From Achatina immaculata (Eukaryota; Mollusca; Gastropoda; Stylommatophora; Achatinidae), in NCBI GenBank assembly GCA_009760885.1, contig CM019703.1:8196459-8260458 (forward strand): DNA of 64,000 bases, given 5' to 3'. Every line of letters starts with the position of its first letter. Positions within the stretch are counted from its first letter, which is position 1. The position numbers were made by a program, and so were the translations under genes. This document shows, piece by piece, positions 60,501-64,000 of this stretch. The notes beneath the pieces were generated by a model that searched no databases, was not told the DNA's origin, and was given only the letters and a program-made list of their open reading frames with translations.

Positions 60501-62336
60501 ATAGCACTATACTAATCACCAACAAACAATTATACTTTCAGTTATAACATTTTACTACACTAATCGCTAACATGCTGCTCACAAATACGATATTAATACG
60601 CTAATTACTACATAAATGACCTGTTTTCCAATGCAGCATTATTACAAATACCAACAAATGACCCGTTTCAGATATAGCATTACTACACTAATTACCAACA
60701 ATTTGCTTTCAGCAAGATCATAATATTAAAAACATATCTGCTAAAGGAAACTGGTCTATCAAGACCAATAAACTAGAATATGTCAAGACCCTATCTGGTC
60801 CTTTCCCTCAGAAACAGTCTATCACACTCCTTCAGCTTGGATAATGCTGTGTCTCTCACATGGCAGAGCCTTGCTTCTTGACACCATCACAGCAATGACT
60901 GCACAAACTCACAATCACAAGATGATCCACAAATTCACTATGGCCGCCCGCAAATTAGAATAAACAACTGTCATCCCACTTTGGACTGACGTTTTCTTTT
61001 AAAACTGGCCAATATGTTGCTCTTATACTCCAATGATGGCTTATGGGTAGTTGGCATAAGTAGACCAGAAGACCACCATCTGGCACTATCCAACATGTCA
61101 TAAATGGAATGCTCACAAGAGTACATGCAAGAATGACTATGTCATAAGAAATTAAAGGCTCTTGTAGAAATATCTGAAACTACAATTTCCAACAGAACAA
61201 AAATGGTGGATCTTTAGGAAAAAAACACAAAGAGAAACCTAAGTTTGCAGTTTATGATAGTCAAAACATAATATGATAGCTACCTAGACCTCTCACTTTG
61301 CTCTGGAGCGATGCCTGGAAACTCCCTGCTACACTAATGGCATAAATGGAAGGATGGGAAGAAGATGGTCAGAAAGAAACTGAAATTATCTTACACTCTG
61401 CCTACAACACTAGATCACAATATTCCACAGATTCATTAATTTTGCTTGTAACATCCTCCCAGACAGCTGCTTCTTCTTCTACACCAAGTCTTTAGTCACT
61501 GGAGTCTAGTTTTCTTCAGGTTTTCACAACCCCATGGCACCAGCCAGAAGCTGAATCTCTCTGGTCAGATCTGATACCACAGACCAGCATGTGTGTTGCA
61601 CCTGTACCAGAAAAACTAGACAGCAACTAATTAAGCTTCTTACACAGAAAATTACTGTAACTGACATATGACATGCATCCTTCCCATTGCAACATATGCC
61701 TATGAGACCTGAACACTTAACAAAACAGCTGAAAAATATATAAATGCCTTTGAATGTAAATGCTACAGAAGAGTTCTTCAAATACCATGGACATAAAAAA
61801 GAACAAATATATCCATACTACAAGAACTTAATATTGAAGAAGGCTGGCTAGTAAAGAGGATTAAATAAAGAATACTTGAATATTTTGGACACTTAAACGT
61901 CATGATACTCCAGAGAAAACTGTCTTGGAGGGGTGAATAATGGGAAAAAGAAAGAGAGAAAGACTAAGTCAAAGATGATTGCAAAACATTGTTGATGATC
62001 TTCAAATGGATGCATCAGCAGCATGCTATCTTGCTCACAACCGAGAGGCCTACAAGAGTGCTGTTAGGGAGGCAAAGTTCCACAAGGGACATGCAAATGA
62101 ATGAATGATATGACATGTACCAGAAACCTGGATTTCTCTTATCACAAAGGATGTACCTGAACTTGTTTGCTGATACTGTTGATTCCTGGGGACGAGTTTG
62201 TCTCCACATTTACTTTTGGTACATCCAGTGCATCTGAGAAAACAACTGGAGCAGCTGCTGTAGTTGGGGTGGTGGCTACAGAATTTCCTTTCACTTTTGC
62301 AGATTTAGCAGCCTTTGCAGGTGCTGCCTGATTTGG
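15371..62336 (-). CDS. LARP1: LARP1, La-related protein 1 (21 exons, 5' end outside window)
   Basis: LARP1 binds the cap and 5' TOP motif of ribosomal-protein and translation-factor mRNAs, and links TOR signalling to their translation and stability in the cytoplasm (family knowledge). The 21 exons below join in frame to 979 residues plus a TAG at 15371-15373. In order: basic RS/RG region (about residues 95-150), RGG domain (about 175-215), La motif (about 300-356), PAM2-like motif (about 400-415), conserved DINKILIV and DGLFYYE blocks (about 545-600), [15 protein letters not shown] (about 728-742), and three DM15 repeats (about 812-936). The segment order and the DM15 wording match animal LARP1, not LARP4, 6 or 7. 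The human protein is about 1,019-1,096 residues, so only the N-terminus should be missing. An in-frame ATG opens the second exon but I take it as internal. Introns are loaded with transposons. Confidence 0.95.
15923..16934 (+). mobile_element. mariner-like element, broken
   Basis: The left end CAAGGTCCGACAATTAAGTA follows TA. A transposase-like frame starts at ATG 16117 ([20 protein letters not shown]), with [11 protein letters not shown] and [20 protein letters not shown] further on. Stops and frameshifts break it repeatedly. The right end is degenerate and put near CCCTTGATGTA (16936); that boundary is weak. It sits in the last LARP1 intron. Confidence 0.65.
17280..17345 (+). mobile_element. 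LINE-2, very short 3' fragment
   Basis: About 65 bp equal to the extreme 3' end of LINE-2 (GCGAACTACTTTGCGAGCCC to GGCACGGGAAGGATATAAGA), compared with the complement of 39640-39700. It is an extreme 5' truncation, about 175 bp from exon 20 of LARP1. Confidence 0.8.
17522..17646 (-). CDS. LARP1: LARP1 exon 20, DM15 repeat C
   Basis: 125 nt, phase 1 in and phase 0 out. It encodes [15 protein letters not shown] and KKLSDFRDD, the third DM15 repeat. Acceptor TTTCAG, donor GTAAGA. Confidence 0.97.
17893..18258 (+). mobile_element. LINE-3, 5'-truncated 3' end
   Basis: Reads the end of a LINE reverse-transcriptase ORF on the plus strand: [16 protein letters not shown], then [15 protein letters not shown]. 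It matches 61740-62090 and the complement of 18760-19020. A frameshift is present near the start, and the 3' tail differs from other copies. Confidence 0.8.
18749..19020 (-). mobile_element. LINE-3, 5'-truncated copy
   Basis: 272 bp of the LINE-3 3' end, inverted relative to 17893-18258. The 3' tail is a (GAAT)n repeat (CATTCATTCATTCC on the plus strand). TSD TGGCAACAGTT at 18738-18748 and 19021-19031. Confidence 0.87.
19170..19565 (-). mobile_element. LINE-like 3' fragment, old
   Basis: The minus strand reads, with stops and shifts, [10 protein letters not shown], an Arg/Lys-rich GRxRxxR stretch, and [20 protein letters not shown], the typical tail of RTE/Jockey-like reverse-transcriptase ORFs. 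No TSD found; mariner-1 copy 2 abuts it. Confidence 0.55.
19843..20127 (+). mobile_element. GAA-tailed element, young 5'-truncated copy nested in its own family
   Basis: 285 bp matching the 3' end of the host element (21060-21370), with an expanded (GAA)n tail. It is flanked by a perfect 11-bp TSD, GGTAGATGAGA, at 19832-19842 and 20128-20138. Removing it restores the order seen at 54330-54420. Confidence 0.88.
20931..21130 (+). repeat. 88-89-bp tandem unit inside GAA-tailed element
   Basis: Units start at 20931, 21020 and 21108. The same unit appears twice in the copy at 54147 (near 54788 and 54861) and in the fragment at 42620-42836. Confidence 0.85.
22546..22635 (+). repeat. dispersed repeat R2, copy 1
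   Basis: CTCTCACCTTGCTCTGGACT, then AACTCCCTG and ATGGCATAA, match 61274-61370 in the same orientation. Family not recognised. Confidence 0.6.
22745..22854 (-). CDS. LARP1: LARP1 exon 19, DM15 repeat B
   Basis: 110 nt, phase 2 in and phase 1 out. It encodes [19 protein letters not shown] and [11 protein letters not shown], the second DM15 repeat with its Arg/Tyr cluster intact. Acceptor CACAG, donor GTAAG. A minisatellite lies just upstream of the acceptor. Confidence 0.97.
22864..23058. repeat. about 34-bp minisatellite next to LARP1 exon 19
   Basis: About five degraded units of CAGATTTAATAACCCACTGT plus TATCCC. It begins about 10 bp beyond the exon 19 acceptor, so it occupies the region expected to hold the branch point. 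Confidence 0.75.
23527..23790 (+). repeat. dispersed repeat R1, copy 1
   Basis: Matches 32988-33245 in the same orientation for about 260 bp, for example AATGAAATTTGTCATTAAAA and CATAGTTTGATCAAAGCCAC. No coding content and no recognised family. Confidence 0.75.
23873..27036 (+). mobile_element. RTE-A LINE, near full-length
   Basis: 3.16 kb with both ends. The 5' end CGTGTGGTACCTGGGATCTG is shared with the deleted copy at 55317; the 3' end is GGGCACTTAAGGTTCAGAGA followed by a (GA)n tail. TSD TTACAGTACAT / TTACGGTACAT at 23862-23872 and 27037-27047. A short 5' UTR, an endonuclease-plus-reverse-transcriptase ORF, and a microsatellite tail instead of poly(A) fit the RTE clade. It lies antisense in a LARP1 intron. 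Confidence 0.9.
24074..27013 (+). pseudogene. RTE-A endonuclease/reverse transcriptase, frameshifted
   Basis: Retrotransposition polyprotein: an AP-like endonuclease nicks the target and the reverse transcriptase copies the RNA from the nick. The N-terminal endonuclease is read at 24074-24553 ([17 protein letters not shown], then [12 protein letters not shown]). The frame then shifts (ILGDFNAK follows in another frame), with more frame changes near 24690, 25150-25390 and 25730. RT motifs visible are FIDFEKA (about 25970, followed by S.D..N), [10 protein letters not shown] (about 26137) and [10 protein letters not shown] (about 26240). The C-terminal tail with [15 protein letters not shown] ends at 27013. 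At least five lesions, so inactive. Confidence 0.9.
27048..28145 (+). mobile_element. LINE-3 3' part, split by MITE C
   Basis: Begins near CCTGTGAGACCTGGACACTC and ends AAGGGACATGCAAATGACAG. It matches 61685-62100 once 27238-27923 is removed. It carries stops and indels. It directly follows the RTE-A 3' TSD and ends about 90 bp from LARP1 exon 18. Confidence 0.82.
27234..27923. mobile_element. TTAA-MITE copy C
   Basis: TTAA at 27234-27237 and 27920-27923. Ends are CTCTTCCCATGCTAG and ATGGCACGGGAAGCG, inverted. LINE-3 at 18031 reads CAACTTAAATATTTTGG, the empty site. 690 bp, no coding capacity, same family as A and B. Confidence 0.9.
28233..28377 (-). CDS. LARP1: LARP1 exon 18, DM15 repeat A
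   Basis: 145 nt, phase 1 in and phase 2 out. It encodes [24 protein letters not shown] and [13 protein letters not shown]. The DM15 region is the HEAT-like domain that binds m7G cap and TOP sequence in human LARP1; the FRFWSFF Arg is kept. Acceptor CTAG, donor GTTAGT. A LINE-3 insertion ends about 90 bp past the donor. Confidence 0.97.
28990..29480 (-). mobile_element. old LINE reverse-transcriptase fragment
   Basis: The minus strand of about 29220-29470 reads [16 protein letters not shown] wording, then [20 protein letters not shown], the conserved post-thumb region of LINE ORFs. Stops interrupt it and no ends or TSD are seen. It is not close to the other LINE families here. Confidence 0.55.
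29512..29654 (-). CDS. LARP1: LARP1 exon 17
   Basis: 143 nt, phase 2 in and phase 1 out. It encodes YGCTP, then [20 protein letters not shown], the conserved lead-in to the first DM15 helix. Acceptor CCAG, donor GTAAGG. Confidence 0.96.
30126..31107 (-). mobile_element. mariner-type element 3, short and broken
   Basis: TIRs of about 30 bp containing AGTCACTAAGTAACTCGCAA at both ends, inverted; TA at 30124-30125 and 31108-31109. Minus-strand remains: [20 protein letters not shown] (from about 30940) and [26 protein letters not shown] near 30430-30610, which carry the DN and SPDLAP.D motifs of mariner transposases. Only 982 bp, with an internal deletion and stops. A 25-bp tandem duplication (GGTGAAAATCACCTGGAGCT) occurs at 30409-30460. 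Confidence 0.88.
31184..31750 (+). mobile_element. LINE-2, 5'-truncated copy
   Basis: Matches the complement of 39640-40220. Reads [20 protein letters not shown] and [14 protein letters not shown] on the plus strand after a frameshift. Perfect 12-bp TSD AGTCCCATTGTG at 31172-31183 and 31751-31762. Confidence 0.9.
31775..31985 (-). mobile_element. degenerate tRNA-derived SINE
   Basis: The minus strand starts near GGGCCCTGATAGGTATAGTG, then GTAGTGCACTTGTCTCCCAC and TCACTGATTTGTC. The first part fits an A box (TAGTGGTAGTGC) and the last is a decayed B box at the right spacing. The tail is not defined. Confidence 0.5.
32023..33283. other. 1.26-kb block bounded by 21-bp direct repeats
   Basis: GTTCTTGCATATCATTTATC plus T occurs at 32002-32022 and 33284-33304. 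The right copy is 12 bp from the exon 16 donor. The block ends in dispersed repeat R1 (32988-33245). It may be an insertion with a target duplication or an intronic duplication; no ORF or termini decide it. Confidence 0.45.
32988..33245 (+). repeat. dispersed repeat R1, copy 2
   Basis: See copy 1 at 23527-23790; about 80 percent similar by eye. Confidence 0.75.
33316..33449 (-). CDS. LARP1: LARP1 exon 16
   Basis: 134 nt, phase 0 in and phase 2 out. It encodes [20 protein letters not shown], then VMDRKEHR, nearly the wording of vertebrate LARP1 before the DM15 region. Acceptor TTGCAG, donor GTTGGT. Confidence 0.96.
33618..33826 (-). CDS. LARP1: LARP1 exon 15
   Basis: 209 nt, phase 1 in and phase 0 out. 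It encodes [15 protein letters not shown], then [25 protein letters not shown] and RTP..RFYPV are LARP1 landmarks. I used acceptor CCAG, 8 nt upstream of a second AG, because only this keeps the frame. Donor GTAAGC. Confidence 0.94.
34284..34500 (+). repeat. about 30-bp degenerate minisatellite
   Basis: Seven irregular units of the type GATGGCCTACATCAATGTTC plus an A-rich spacer, including T9/G10 runs at 34388-34406. It lies in the LARP1 intron between exons 14 and 15. Confidence 0.7.
34591..34720. repeat. LARP1: 65-bp tandem duplication spanning the exon 14 donor
   Basis: AAGCATAAATACTAT starts at 34591 and 34656. Each unit carries an ACTYACGT stretch, the complement of a GTRAGT donor. The exon 14 donor is the right-hand one (complement of 34701-34704). 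Confidence 0.85.
34705..34825 (-). CDS. LARP1: LARP1 exon 14
   Basis: 121 nt, phase 0 in and phase 1 out. It encodes [18 protein letters not shown], ending in a run of prolines; it corresponds to the VNMISREQFD-type block of animal LARP1. Donor GTAAGT lies in a 65-bp tandem duplication, so a second copy of the donor exists 65 bp into the intron. Acceptor CTAG. Confidence 0.93.
35590..35751 (+). repeat. 32-bp minisatellite, 5 units
   Basis: Five units of ATAACATTTCAAACAGCACA plus CATCTACACATG, diverged by a few bases, starting 40 bp beyond the exon 13 donor. Confidence 0.9.
35786..35996 (-). CDS. LARP1: LARP1 exon 13
   Basis: 211 nt, phase 2 in and phase 0 out. It encodes [16 protein letters not shown], then [11 protein letters not shown] and [19 protein letters not shown]. 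This is among the most conserved non-domain blocks of animal LARP1. Acceptor ACAG, donor GTAGGT. Confidence 0.96.
36080..36425 (+). repeat. A-rich tandem repeat
   Basis: Irregular units built on AGTAAAGAAAGAAAAA and CCAAGTTGCA; the last three have a period of about 45 bp. Confidence 0.7.
36812..38945 (+). mobile_element. piggyBac-like transposon, dead
   Basis: The left end is TTAA (36812-36815) followed by CACTTCCCGGGCCAAATACG, a piggyBac-style TTAA junction. It encodes the transposase described below. I could not find the matching right TIR with TTAA; the right boundary is set only by the end of the ORF and may lie further right, up to about 39350. It lies antisense in the LARP1 intron between exons 12 and 13. 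Confidence 0.75.
37091..38908 (+). pseudogene. piggyBac transposase, stops and catalytic change
   Basis: Cut-and-paste transposase. An acidic N-terminus (37091-37525) reaches a break in a poly-T run. The next part reads [20 protein letters not shown], then a stop just before 37730. The core at 37730-38482 has [13 protein letters not shown] (first catalytic Asp) and [16 protein letters not shown] (third). The second site reads QNNYYNS where the family has DNYF/Y.S, so Asp is replaced by Asn. A stop at 38480 sits where [13 protein letters not shown] continues in frame, and another stop at 38747 precedes a Cys-rich C-terminal finger (CRVCS...CKSC...C..RYH). About 600 codons originally. Confidence 0.9.
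39390..39499 (-). CDS. LARP1: LARP1 exon 12
   Basis: 110 nt, phase 0 in and phase 2 out. It encodes [15 protein letters not shown] and NNFTDW, the counterpart of the EELDFLFDEE and F..W.D blocks of animal LARP1. Acceptor TTGCAG is strong; the donor GTCAGC is poor. It is the only site that keeps phase and joins W to [10 protein letters not shown] of the next exon. Confidence 0.92.
39635..40841 (-). mobile_element. LINE-2, 5'-truncated, open reverse-transcriptase frame
   Basis: The minus strand stays open from about 40837 to the stop at 39662 (about 390 codons). Motifs in order: [55 protein letters not shown], then the tail [13 protein letters not shown] and [18 protein letters not shown] is the catalytic box. 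The endonuclease half is missing. TSD GTTCAATAT at 39626-39634 and 40833-40841, though the right copy overlaps sequence that could be element. It lies in sense orientation about 135 bp before LARP1 exon 12. Confidence 0.88.
41213..41690 (-). mobile_element. RTE-A 3' fragment, diverged
   Basis: On the plus strand it begins TCTCTCTCTGAACC and follows the complement of RTE-A 26570-27025 with many substitutions and indels, e.g. CTCTGGCCAAAATATTCGTC-like wording near 41535. No TSD found; older than the other copies. Confidence 0.7.
41799..41889 (-). CDS. LARP1: LARP1 exon 11
   Basis: 91 nt, phase 2 in and phase 0 out. It encodes [18 protein letters not shown], which aligns with the acidic-W-V-basic block of animal LARP1 (E.W..VK.K). 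Acceptor CGCAG, donor GTAAGA. Confidence 0.85.
42620..42836 (-). mobile_element. GAA-tailed element fragment
   Basis: The complement matches 20835-21050: the AGTCGGAGACACTGGACCAA-like segment and two 88-bp units with GAGAAAGTCC. Both element ends are missing. Confidence 0.75.
43128..43227 (-). CDS. LARP1: LARP1 exon 10
   Basis: 100 nt, phase 1 in and phase 2 out. It encodes [14 protein letters not shown] and a Thr/Ser linker between the PAM2-like motif and the DW-containing block. Acceptor CTTAG, donor GTACTT. Confidence 0.82.
44594..44787. mobile_element. hAT-type MITE
   Basis: Ends TAGTGGTTCCCA and TGGGAACCACTG, the CAGTGGTTCYCAA signature of hAT elements. Perfect 8-bp TSD GTTTACAG at 44586-44593 and 44788-44795. 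The right terminus is present twice in tandem (about 44755-44787). Confidence 0.88.
44892..45132 (-). CDS. LARP1: LARP1 exon 9, PAM2-like motif
   Basis: 241 nt, phase 0 in and phase 1 out. It begins [10 protein letters not shown], the end of the La module, then has a WPI segment and [14 protein letters not shown]. That last string fits the PAM2 pattern (L..A.EF.PG) used to bind the MLLE domain of poly(A)-binding protein. Acceptor AATAG, donor GTACTT. Confidence 0.92.
45479..45960 (+). mobile_element. possible piggyBac-like left end
   Basis: TTAA at 45479-45482 is followed by CTCTTTGTATGCTTTGTGAC. An ATG at 45747 opens 63 codons, ending in a frameshift that would continue in [13 protein letters not shown] wording. 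This layout resembles the left part of the 36.8-kb element but no right end is seen. Confidence 0.35.
46575..46665 (-). mobile_element. possible tRNA-like SINE remnant
   Basis: The minus strand has AAAGCACTTCCCACAGAGAT and, at B-box spacing, GGATTCAGTCCTAGC. The A box is poor and no ends are seen. Confidence 0.3.
47125..47269 (-). CDS. LARP1: LARP1 exon 8, La motif core
   Basis: 145 nt, phase 2 in and phase 0 out. It encodes [20 protein letters not shown] and continues through the winged-helix fold of the La motif. EYYFS..NL..D.FLR.KMD is the La-module signature. Acceptor ACAG, donor GTGAGA. Confidence 0.97.
47982..48102 (-). CDS. LARP1: LARP1 exon 7, start of La motif
   Basis: 121 nt, phase 1 in and phase 2 out. 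It encodes [20 protein letters not shown] and then [10 protein letters not shown], the first helix that runs into EYYFS of the next exon (LKxQVEYYFS, as in animal LARP1). Donor GTATGT, acceptor TTTCAG. The residues before the helix are unlike the vertebrate protein. Confidence 0.9.
49224..49507 (-). mobile_element. tRNA-derived SINE with perfect TSD
   Basis: 284 bp. The minus-strand head GCCTGGCTAGCTGAATGGTT holds an A box and GGTTCAGTCCC a B box, 40 bp apart as in a tRNA gene. A tRNA-unrelated body and an AT-rich tail follow. A perfect 13-bp TSD, CATTTGTGGAAGG, is at 49211-49223 and 49508-49520. It lies in the LARP1 intron between exons 6 and 7, in sense. Confidence 0.9.
50468..51394 (+). 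mobile_element. mariner-like remnant
   Basis: The ends contain GGCTGAAAAGTTCTGCCTC and its inverted form GAGGCACAACTTTTCTGCC. About 0.93 kb. Plus-strand frames are short; only scattered pieces ([25 protein letters not shown]) resemble a transposase tail. Exact TA sites are ambiguous. Confidence 0.6.
52004..52072 (-). CDS. LARP1: LARP1 exon 6
   Basis: 69 nt, phase 1 to phase 1, encoding a Pro-rich linker ([19 protein letters not shown]). Acceptor CTAG and donor GTTAAT are seen. The call rests on the open frame, the splice sites and the matching phase. Confidence 0.78.
52888..53073 (-). mobile_element. LINE-3, short 3' fragment
   Basis: Begins with the (CATT)n tail on the plus strand and is almost identical to 18755-18930. 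It stops after CCCATTATGTATCC. TSD not clear. Confidence 0.82.
53860..53928 (-). CDS. LARP1: LARP1 exon 5
   Basis: 69 nt, phase 1 to phase 1. It encodes a short segment with [20 protein letters not shown] wording between the RGG domain and the La motif. Acceptor TATAG, or alternatively CTACAG 6 nt later in the same phase; donor GTTCTT, which is not ideal. Confidence 0.78.
54147..55096 (+). mobile_element. GAA-tailed element, compact copy with TSD
   Basis: 950 bp with the same 5' end (TTCTAAGGACTATTATAGCC) and 3' end (CTTGGTGGTAGAAGCGAAC) as the 19650 copy. Perfect 13-bp TSD AAATAAACAAAAC at 54134-54146 and 55097-55109. It has only one copy of the 235-bp module and two of the 88-bp unit. No ORF. 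Confidence 0.88.
55185..55330 (+). repeat. 79-bp tandem duplication at an insertion site
   Basis: CTATTTTTATCCTATTTAT through TATGTATGCAGAGT is present twice. The RTE-A derivative inserted in the second unit. Confidence 0.8.
55317..55556 (+). mobile_element. RTE-A internally deleted derivative (240 bp)
   Basis: The first about 170 bp match the RTE-A 5' end (23873-24035) and the last about 70 bp match its 3' end (26962-27036), joined at AAATGCAG|ACAGGCATTT. Perfect 13-bp TSD ATGTATGCAGAGT at 55304-55316 and 55557-55569. It has no coding capacity but keeps both ends. Confidence 0.92.
56220..56441 (-). CDS. LARP1: LARP1 exon 4, RGG domain
   Basis: 222 nt, phase 1 to phase 1. Its second half is an uninterrupted Gly/Arg domain (repeats of GGRG, RGRG, RGGR), as found before the La motif of animal LARP1 and typical of RNA-binding, arginine-methylated segments. 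Acceptor TAG; donor A|GTGAGT. Confidence 0.9.
56505..56592. mobile_element. possible hAT-type MITE
   Basis: Ends CAGTGCTCCCCAACC and GGGAAACACTG resemble hAT TIRs. An 8-bp TSD could not be confirmed. It lies about 65 bp from the exon 4 acceptor. Confidence 0.5.
56797..56955 (-). CDS. LARP1: LARP1 exon 3, basic RS/RG region
   Basis: 159 nt, phase 1 to phase 1. It encodes KWQRMEID followed by an Arg-rich stretch ([13 protein letters not shown]...). The KW..ID wording resembles the conserved block N-terminal to the RGG domain in animal LARP1. Acceptor CTAG; donor GTATTG. Confidence 0.88.
57045..57760. mobile_element. TTAA-MITE copy D (different subfamily)
   Basis: TTAA at 57045-57048 and 57757-57760. 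Ends are CTCTTCCCGTACCGCG and CGCGGTACAGGAAGAG, a 16-bp inverted pair with one mismatch. 716 bp. The interior is unlike copies A-C apart from the termini. Confidence 0.88.
59412..60002 (-). other. unassigned open frames on both strands in LARP1 intron
   Basis: A 196-codon minus-strand frame overlaps a 127-codon plus-strand frame (59440-59823). Neither has a domain I recognise. The minus frame has [20 protein letters not shown] and lacks obvious splice sites. It may be a decayed repeat or chance. Confidence 0.25.
60354..60456 (-). CDS. LARP1: LARP1 exon 2
   Basis: 103 nt, phase 0 in and phase 1 out. It is acidic and Ser/Asn-rich ([12 protein letters not shown]...), ending in a basic RSKKG. 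It begins with an in-frame ATG straight after the TTTTAG acceptor, so it could be a start in an alternative transcript. The donor is GTACTT. Confidence 0.75.
61274..61370 (+). repeat. dispersed repeat R2, copy 2
   Basis: Partner of 22546-22635; same orientation. Confidence 0.6.
61676..62107 (+). mobile_element. LINE-3, 5'-truncated copy
   Basis: Reads [30 protein letters not shown], then [20 protein letters not shown] with frame breaks. Tail AATGAATGAATG. TSD ATATGACATG at 61666-61675 and 62108-62117. It ends about 50 bp from the exon 1 donor. Confidence 0.88.
62157..62336 (-). CDS. LARP1: LARP1 exon 1 of those in window
   Basis: 180 nt, phase 0 to phase 0. It encodes an Ala/Lys/Thr/Val-rich low-complexity N-terminal stretch. 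The acceptor CAG (complement of CTG after 62336) and the donor GTACAT (complement before 62157) are present. I place it in LARP1 because phase and strand fit the next exon; the sequence itself is too low-complexity to prove it. An RTE fragment starts only 45 bp upstream of the acceptor. Confidence 0.7.
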
Positions 62337-62380
62337 CTGGAAAATATTGGTGATGGTTTAGCACCATTAGGTATTAAACA

Positions 62381-62888
62381 TACTACATGGAAATCTAAAA
62401 AACTAAGCATAAATATGAAAATCAGGATATTTAAGAATAATGTTCTAAGTGTACTACTTTATGGAAGTGAAAGCTGGAAAATCACCAAAACCATAGAAAA
62501 CAAGTTGAATTCTTTCCAGACTAAATGTTTATAAAGAATTAGAAAAATATTTTGGCCAAACACCATAAGAAATAACATCTTGTTGGCAGAAATGCAGATG
62601 AATCCACTGACAGCAATTATTGAGGAAAGACGTTGGTGATGGTTGGGACATGTGTTCCGAATGACTGACAACTCACTACCAAAAATAGCACTAAGATGGA
62701 CACCACAGGGGAAGAGAAGTAAGGGTAGACCAAAAGAGACATGGAGAAGAACAACAGAAAAGATGTTGAACAATAGAGGGCTCACCTGGGCAATAACAGA
62801 AAAAAAAGGTAACGGACAGCATTTGTGGAAAACCCTTGCAGAAGTCCCATGTGCCTTGGGCACTTAAAGTTCAAAGAGAGAGAGAGAG
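62381..62888 (+). mobile_element. RTE-A, 5'-truncated copy
   Basis: 508 bp matching 26530-27030, ending in a (GA)n tail. Perfect 12-bp TSD AGGTATTAAACA at 62369-62380 and 62889-62900. A stop replaces the Arg codon in the KCLRRI-like segment. It lies 45 bp upstream of LARP1 exon 1. Confidence 0.92.
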
Positions 62889-62900
62889 AGGTATTAAACA

Positions 62901-64000
62901 AGGAGAGAACCTCTCAAATACATACAGTATATAAATAATTCTTATATGTGGAGTAACAAAACCAGATACGCTATGAAATTATGTTTAGCACTCTTTCTAT
63001 GTGTTCATCTACTCAAAGCTCATTTTAATCTCATTTTTATGACTATATTTCTAGGTGAAAATTTTTTTCTCTTCACACATGCAATGTATACTTGCGTGTT
63101 TCACTCTGCTGGCTGATTTCCTGTCATCACAGTTTCATAACCCCATTAAGCACCAGGTACACATTTACATATTGAGCAATCTGGTTGCCCAGGTAATGAG
63201 ACTTCATGCCAAAATTGTTTAATTAGTATCAAATCAACTGTTTCAACCAGGTACCGTTAACCAGAACTGTGGAGTTGGTATAGCAAGACCTTTGATTCTG
63301 GCATCGCTGGTTCTCTGCTGTCTGACTACGGTACACTTTCATGGACTCTCACCACTCAAAGCTGCTTCTAACTTCATAGCCATACCATTAACGTCTCTAT
63401 ATATAAGAGTTTATTAACCAGCCAACATACCCATAGTATGACCGCATTAAAAAAATTTTCAACATTAAAACATTACATCTGCATTTTCGCAGTCAAGTAA
63501 TTGTAACTGAAGGCAACAAAGTAACTCATGGCCTGAAGACATGAAATTTTTATAGCTTCAAATAATATCACTGAATATAAACTTATTACACCATAACAAA
63601 ATATATAACATATCTATACCTGTCATGGACTTCATAAAAGTGTTGCAACACAGGTTATAGTGGAAACAAAATTAGATAGGGCACCCCTTACACATGTATA
63701 TATCTCTCTCTCTCTCGCTCAGAAAGAAAATAATATTAAGAAGCACTTGTCTACAGGGATGTCTACAACCTTAAACCAACCACACAAAGCAATGATTCAA
63801 AAATGTTCATAAAACAAGCCTCTGCTTCTCTTTGAACAGTGCTGGGTATCTTCTTGCATGGATGCAGTAACCAGTCTGATGTTGAGAAAGCCAGGTTGGA
63901 GTCTGGCCTTGAACAAGATGTCTAGTCTTCTTGTTTCTATGCCTGGAACTGCAAGCTGCCGTTCTTTGCGGCCGATGCTGTGAAGTTGCTGAGGCACATC
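62901..64000. other. LARP1 intron or upstream sequence
   Basis: No exon could be supported. A minus-strand frame at 63997-63797 (IGRKERQLAVPGIETRRLDI, then LQPGFLNIRLVTASM) has protein-like wording but no known domain, and runs to the window edge. A short (TC)n tract lies at 63702-63718. Confidence 0.35.

Noticed and set aside
1..64000. A new multigene system, CRISPR array or defence-type cluster
   Set aside because: The window is animal nuclear DNA with one spliced gene and transposons. No clustered genes or regularly spaced repeats of that kind are present; the tandem repeats are ordinary minisatellites.

Overview
This is animal nuclear DNA: AT-rich, intron-rich, with homopolymer runs and layered transposon insertions. 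The intron structure, the tRNA-derived SINEs and the mix of RTE-like LINEs, mariner, piggyBac and hAT relics suggest a mollusc or related lophotrochozoan. That placement is inference; no marker in the window fixes the species. There is no operon, CRISPR array or prokaryotic feature.

The one host gene I can support is LARP1 (La-related protein 1), on the minus strand. I could place 21 coding exons running right to left from 62336 to the stop codon at 15371. Every junction is phase-compatible (2940 nt, 979 residues plus stop). The protein has an acidic/low-complexity N-terminal part, a basic RS/RG-rich stretch, an RGG domain, the La motif, a PAM2-like motif, the conserved central LARP1 blocks, and three DM15 (HEAT-like) repeats split over three exons. 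The start codon and promoter probably lie to the right of the window. Sequence left of 15371 would be 3' UTR and then intergenic DNA, and I cannot see where one ends.

The rest is mobile DNA, mostly in LARP1 introns. Region 1-9 kb: a degenerate DNA transposon (1795-5634) holds a TTAA-flanked MITE, which holds a mariner, which holds a second MITE; then an RTE 3' fragment. Region 15-23 kb: three terminal LARP1 exons, mariners, LINE fragments, and a mariner split by a repeat-rich GAA-tailed retroelement that itself contains a younger copy of its own family. Region 23-29 kb: a 3.2-kb RTE element with both ends and target-site duplications (TSDs), then a LINE fragment split by a MITE. Region 30-42 kb: mariner, LINE-2 copies, a dead piggyBac (36.8-38.9 kb) and a LINE-2 copy with a continuous reverse-transcriptase frame. 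Region 42-64 kb: the N-terminal half of LARP1, a hAT MITE, SINEs, the GAA-tailed element again, an internally deleted 240-bp RTE derivative, another TTAA MITE and more LINE 3' ends.

I name repeat families only by what they look like here (RTE-A, LINE-2, LINE-3, mariner-1, TTAA-MITE, GAA-tailed element). I see no new multigene system. The most unusual items are the four-level nest, the modular GAA-tailed element, and the minimal RTE derivative that keeps only the two ends of its parent.
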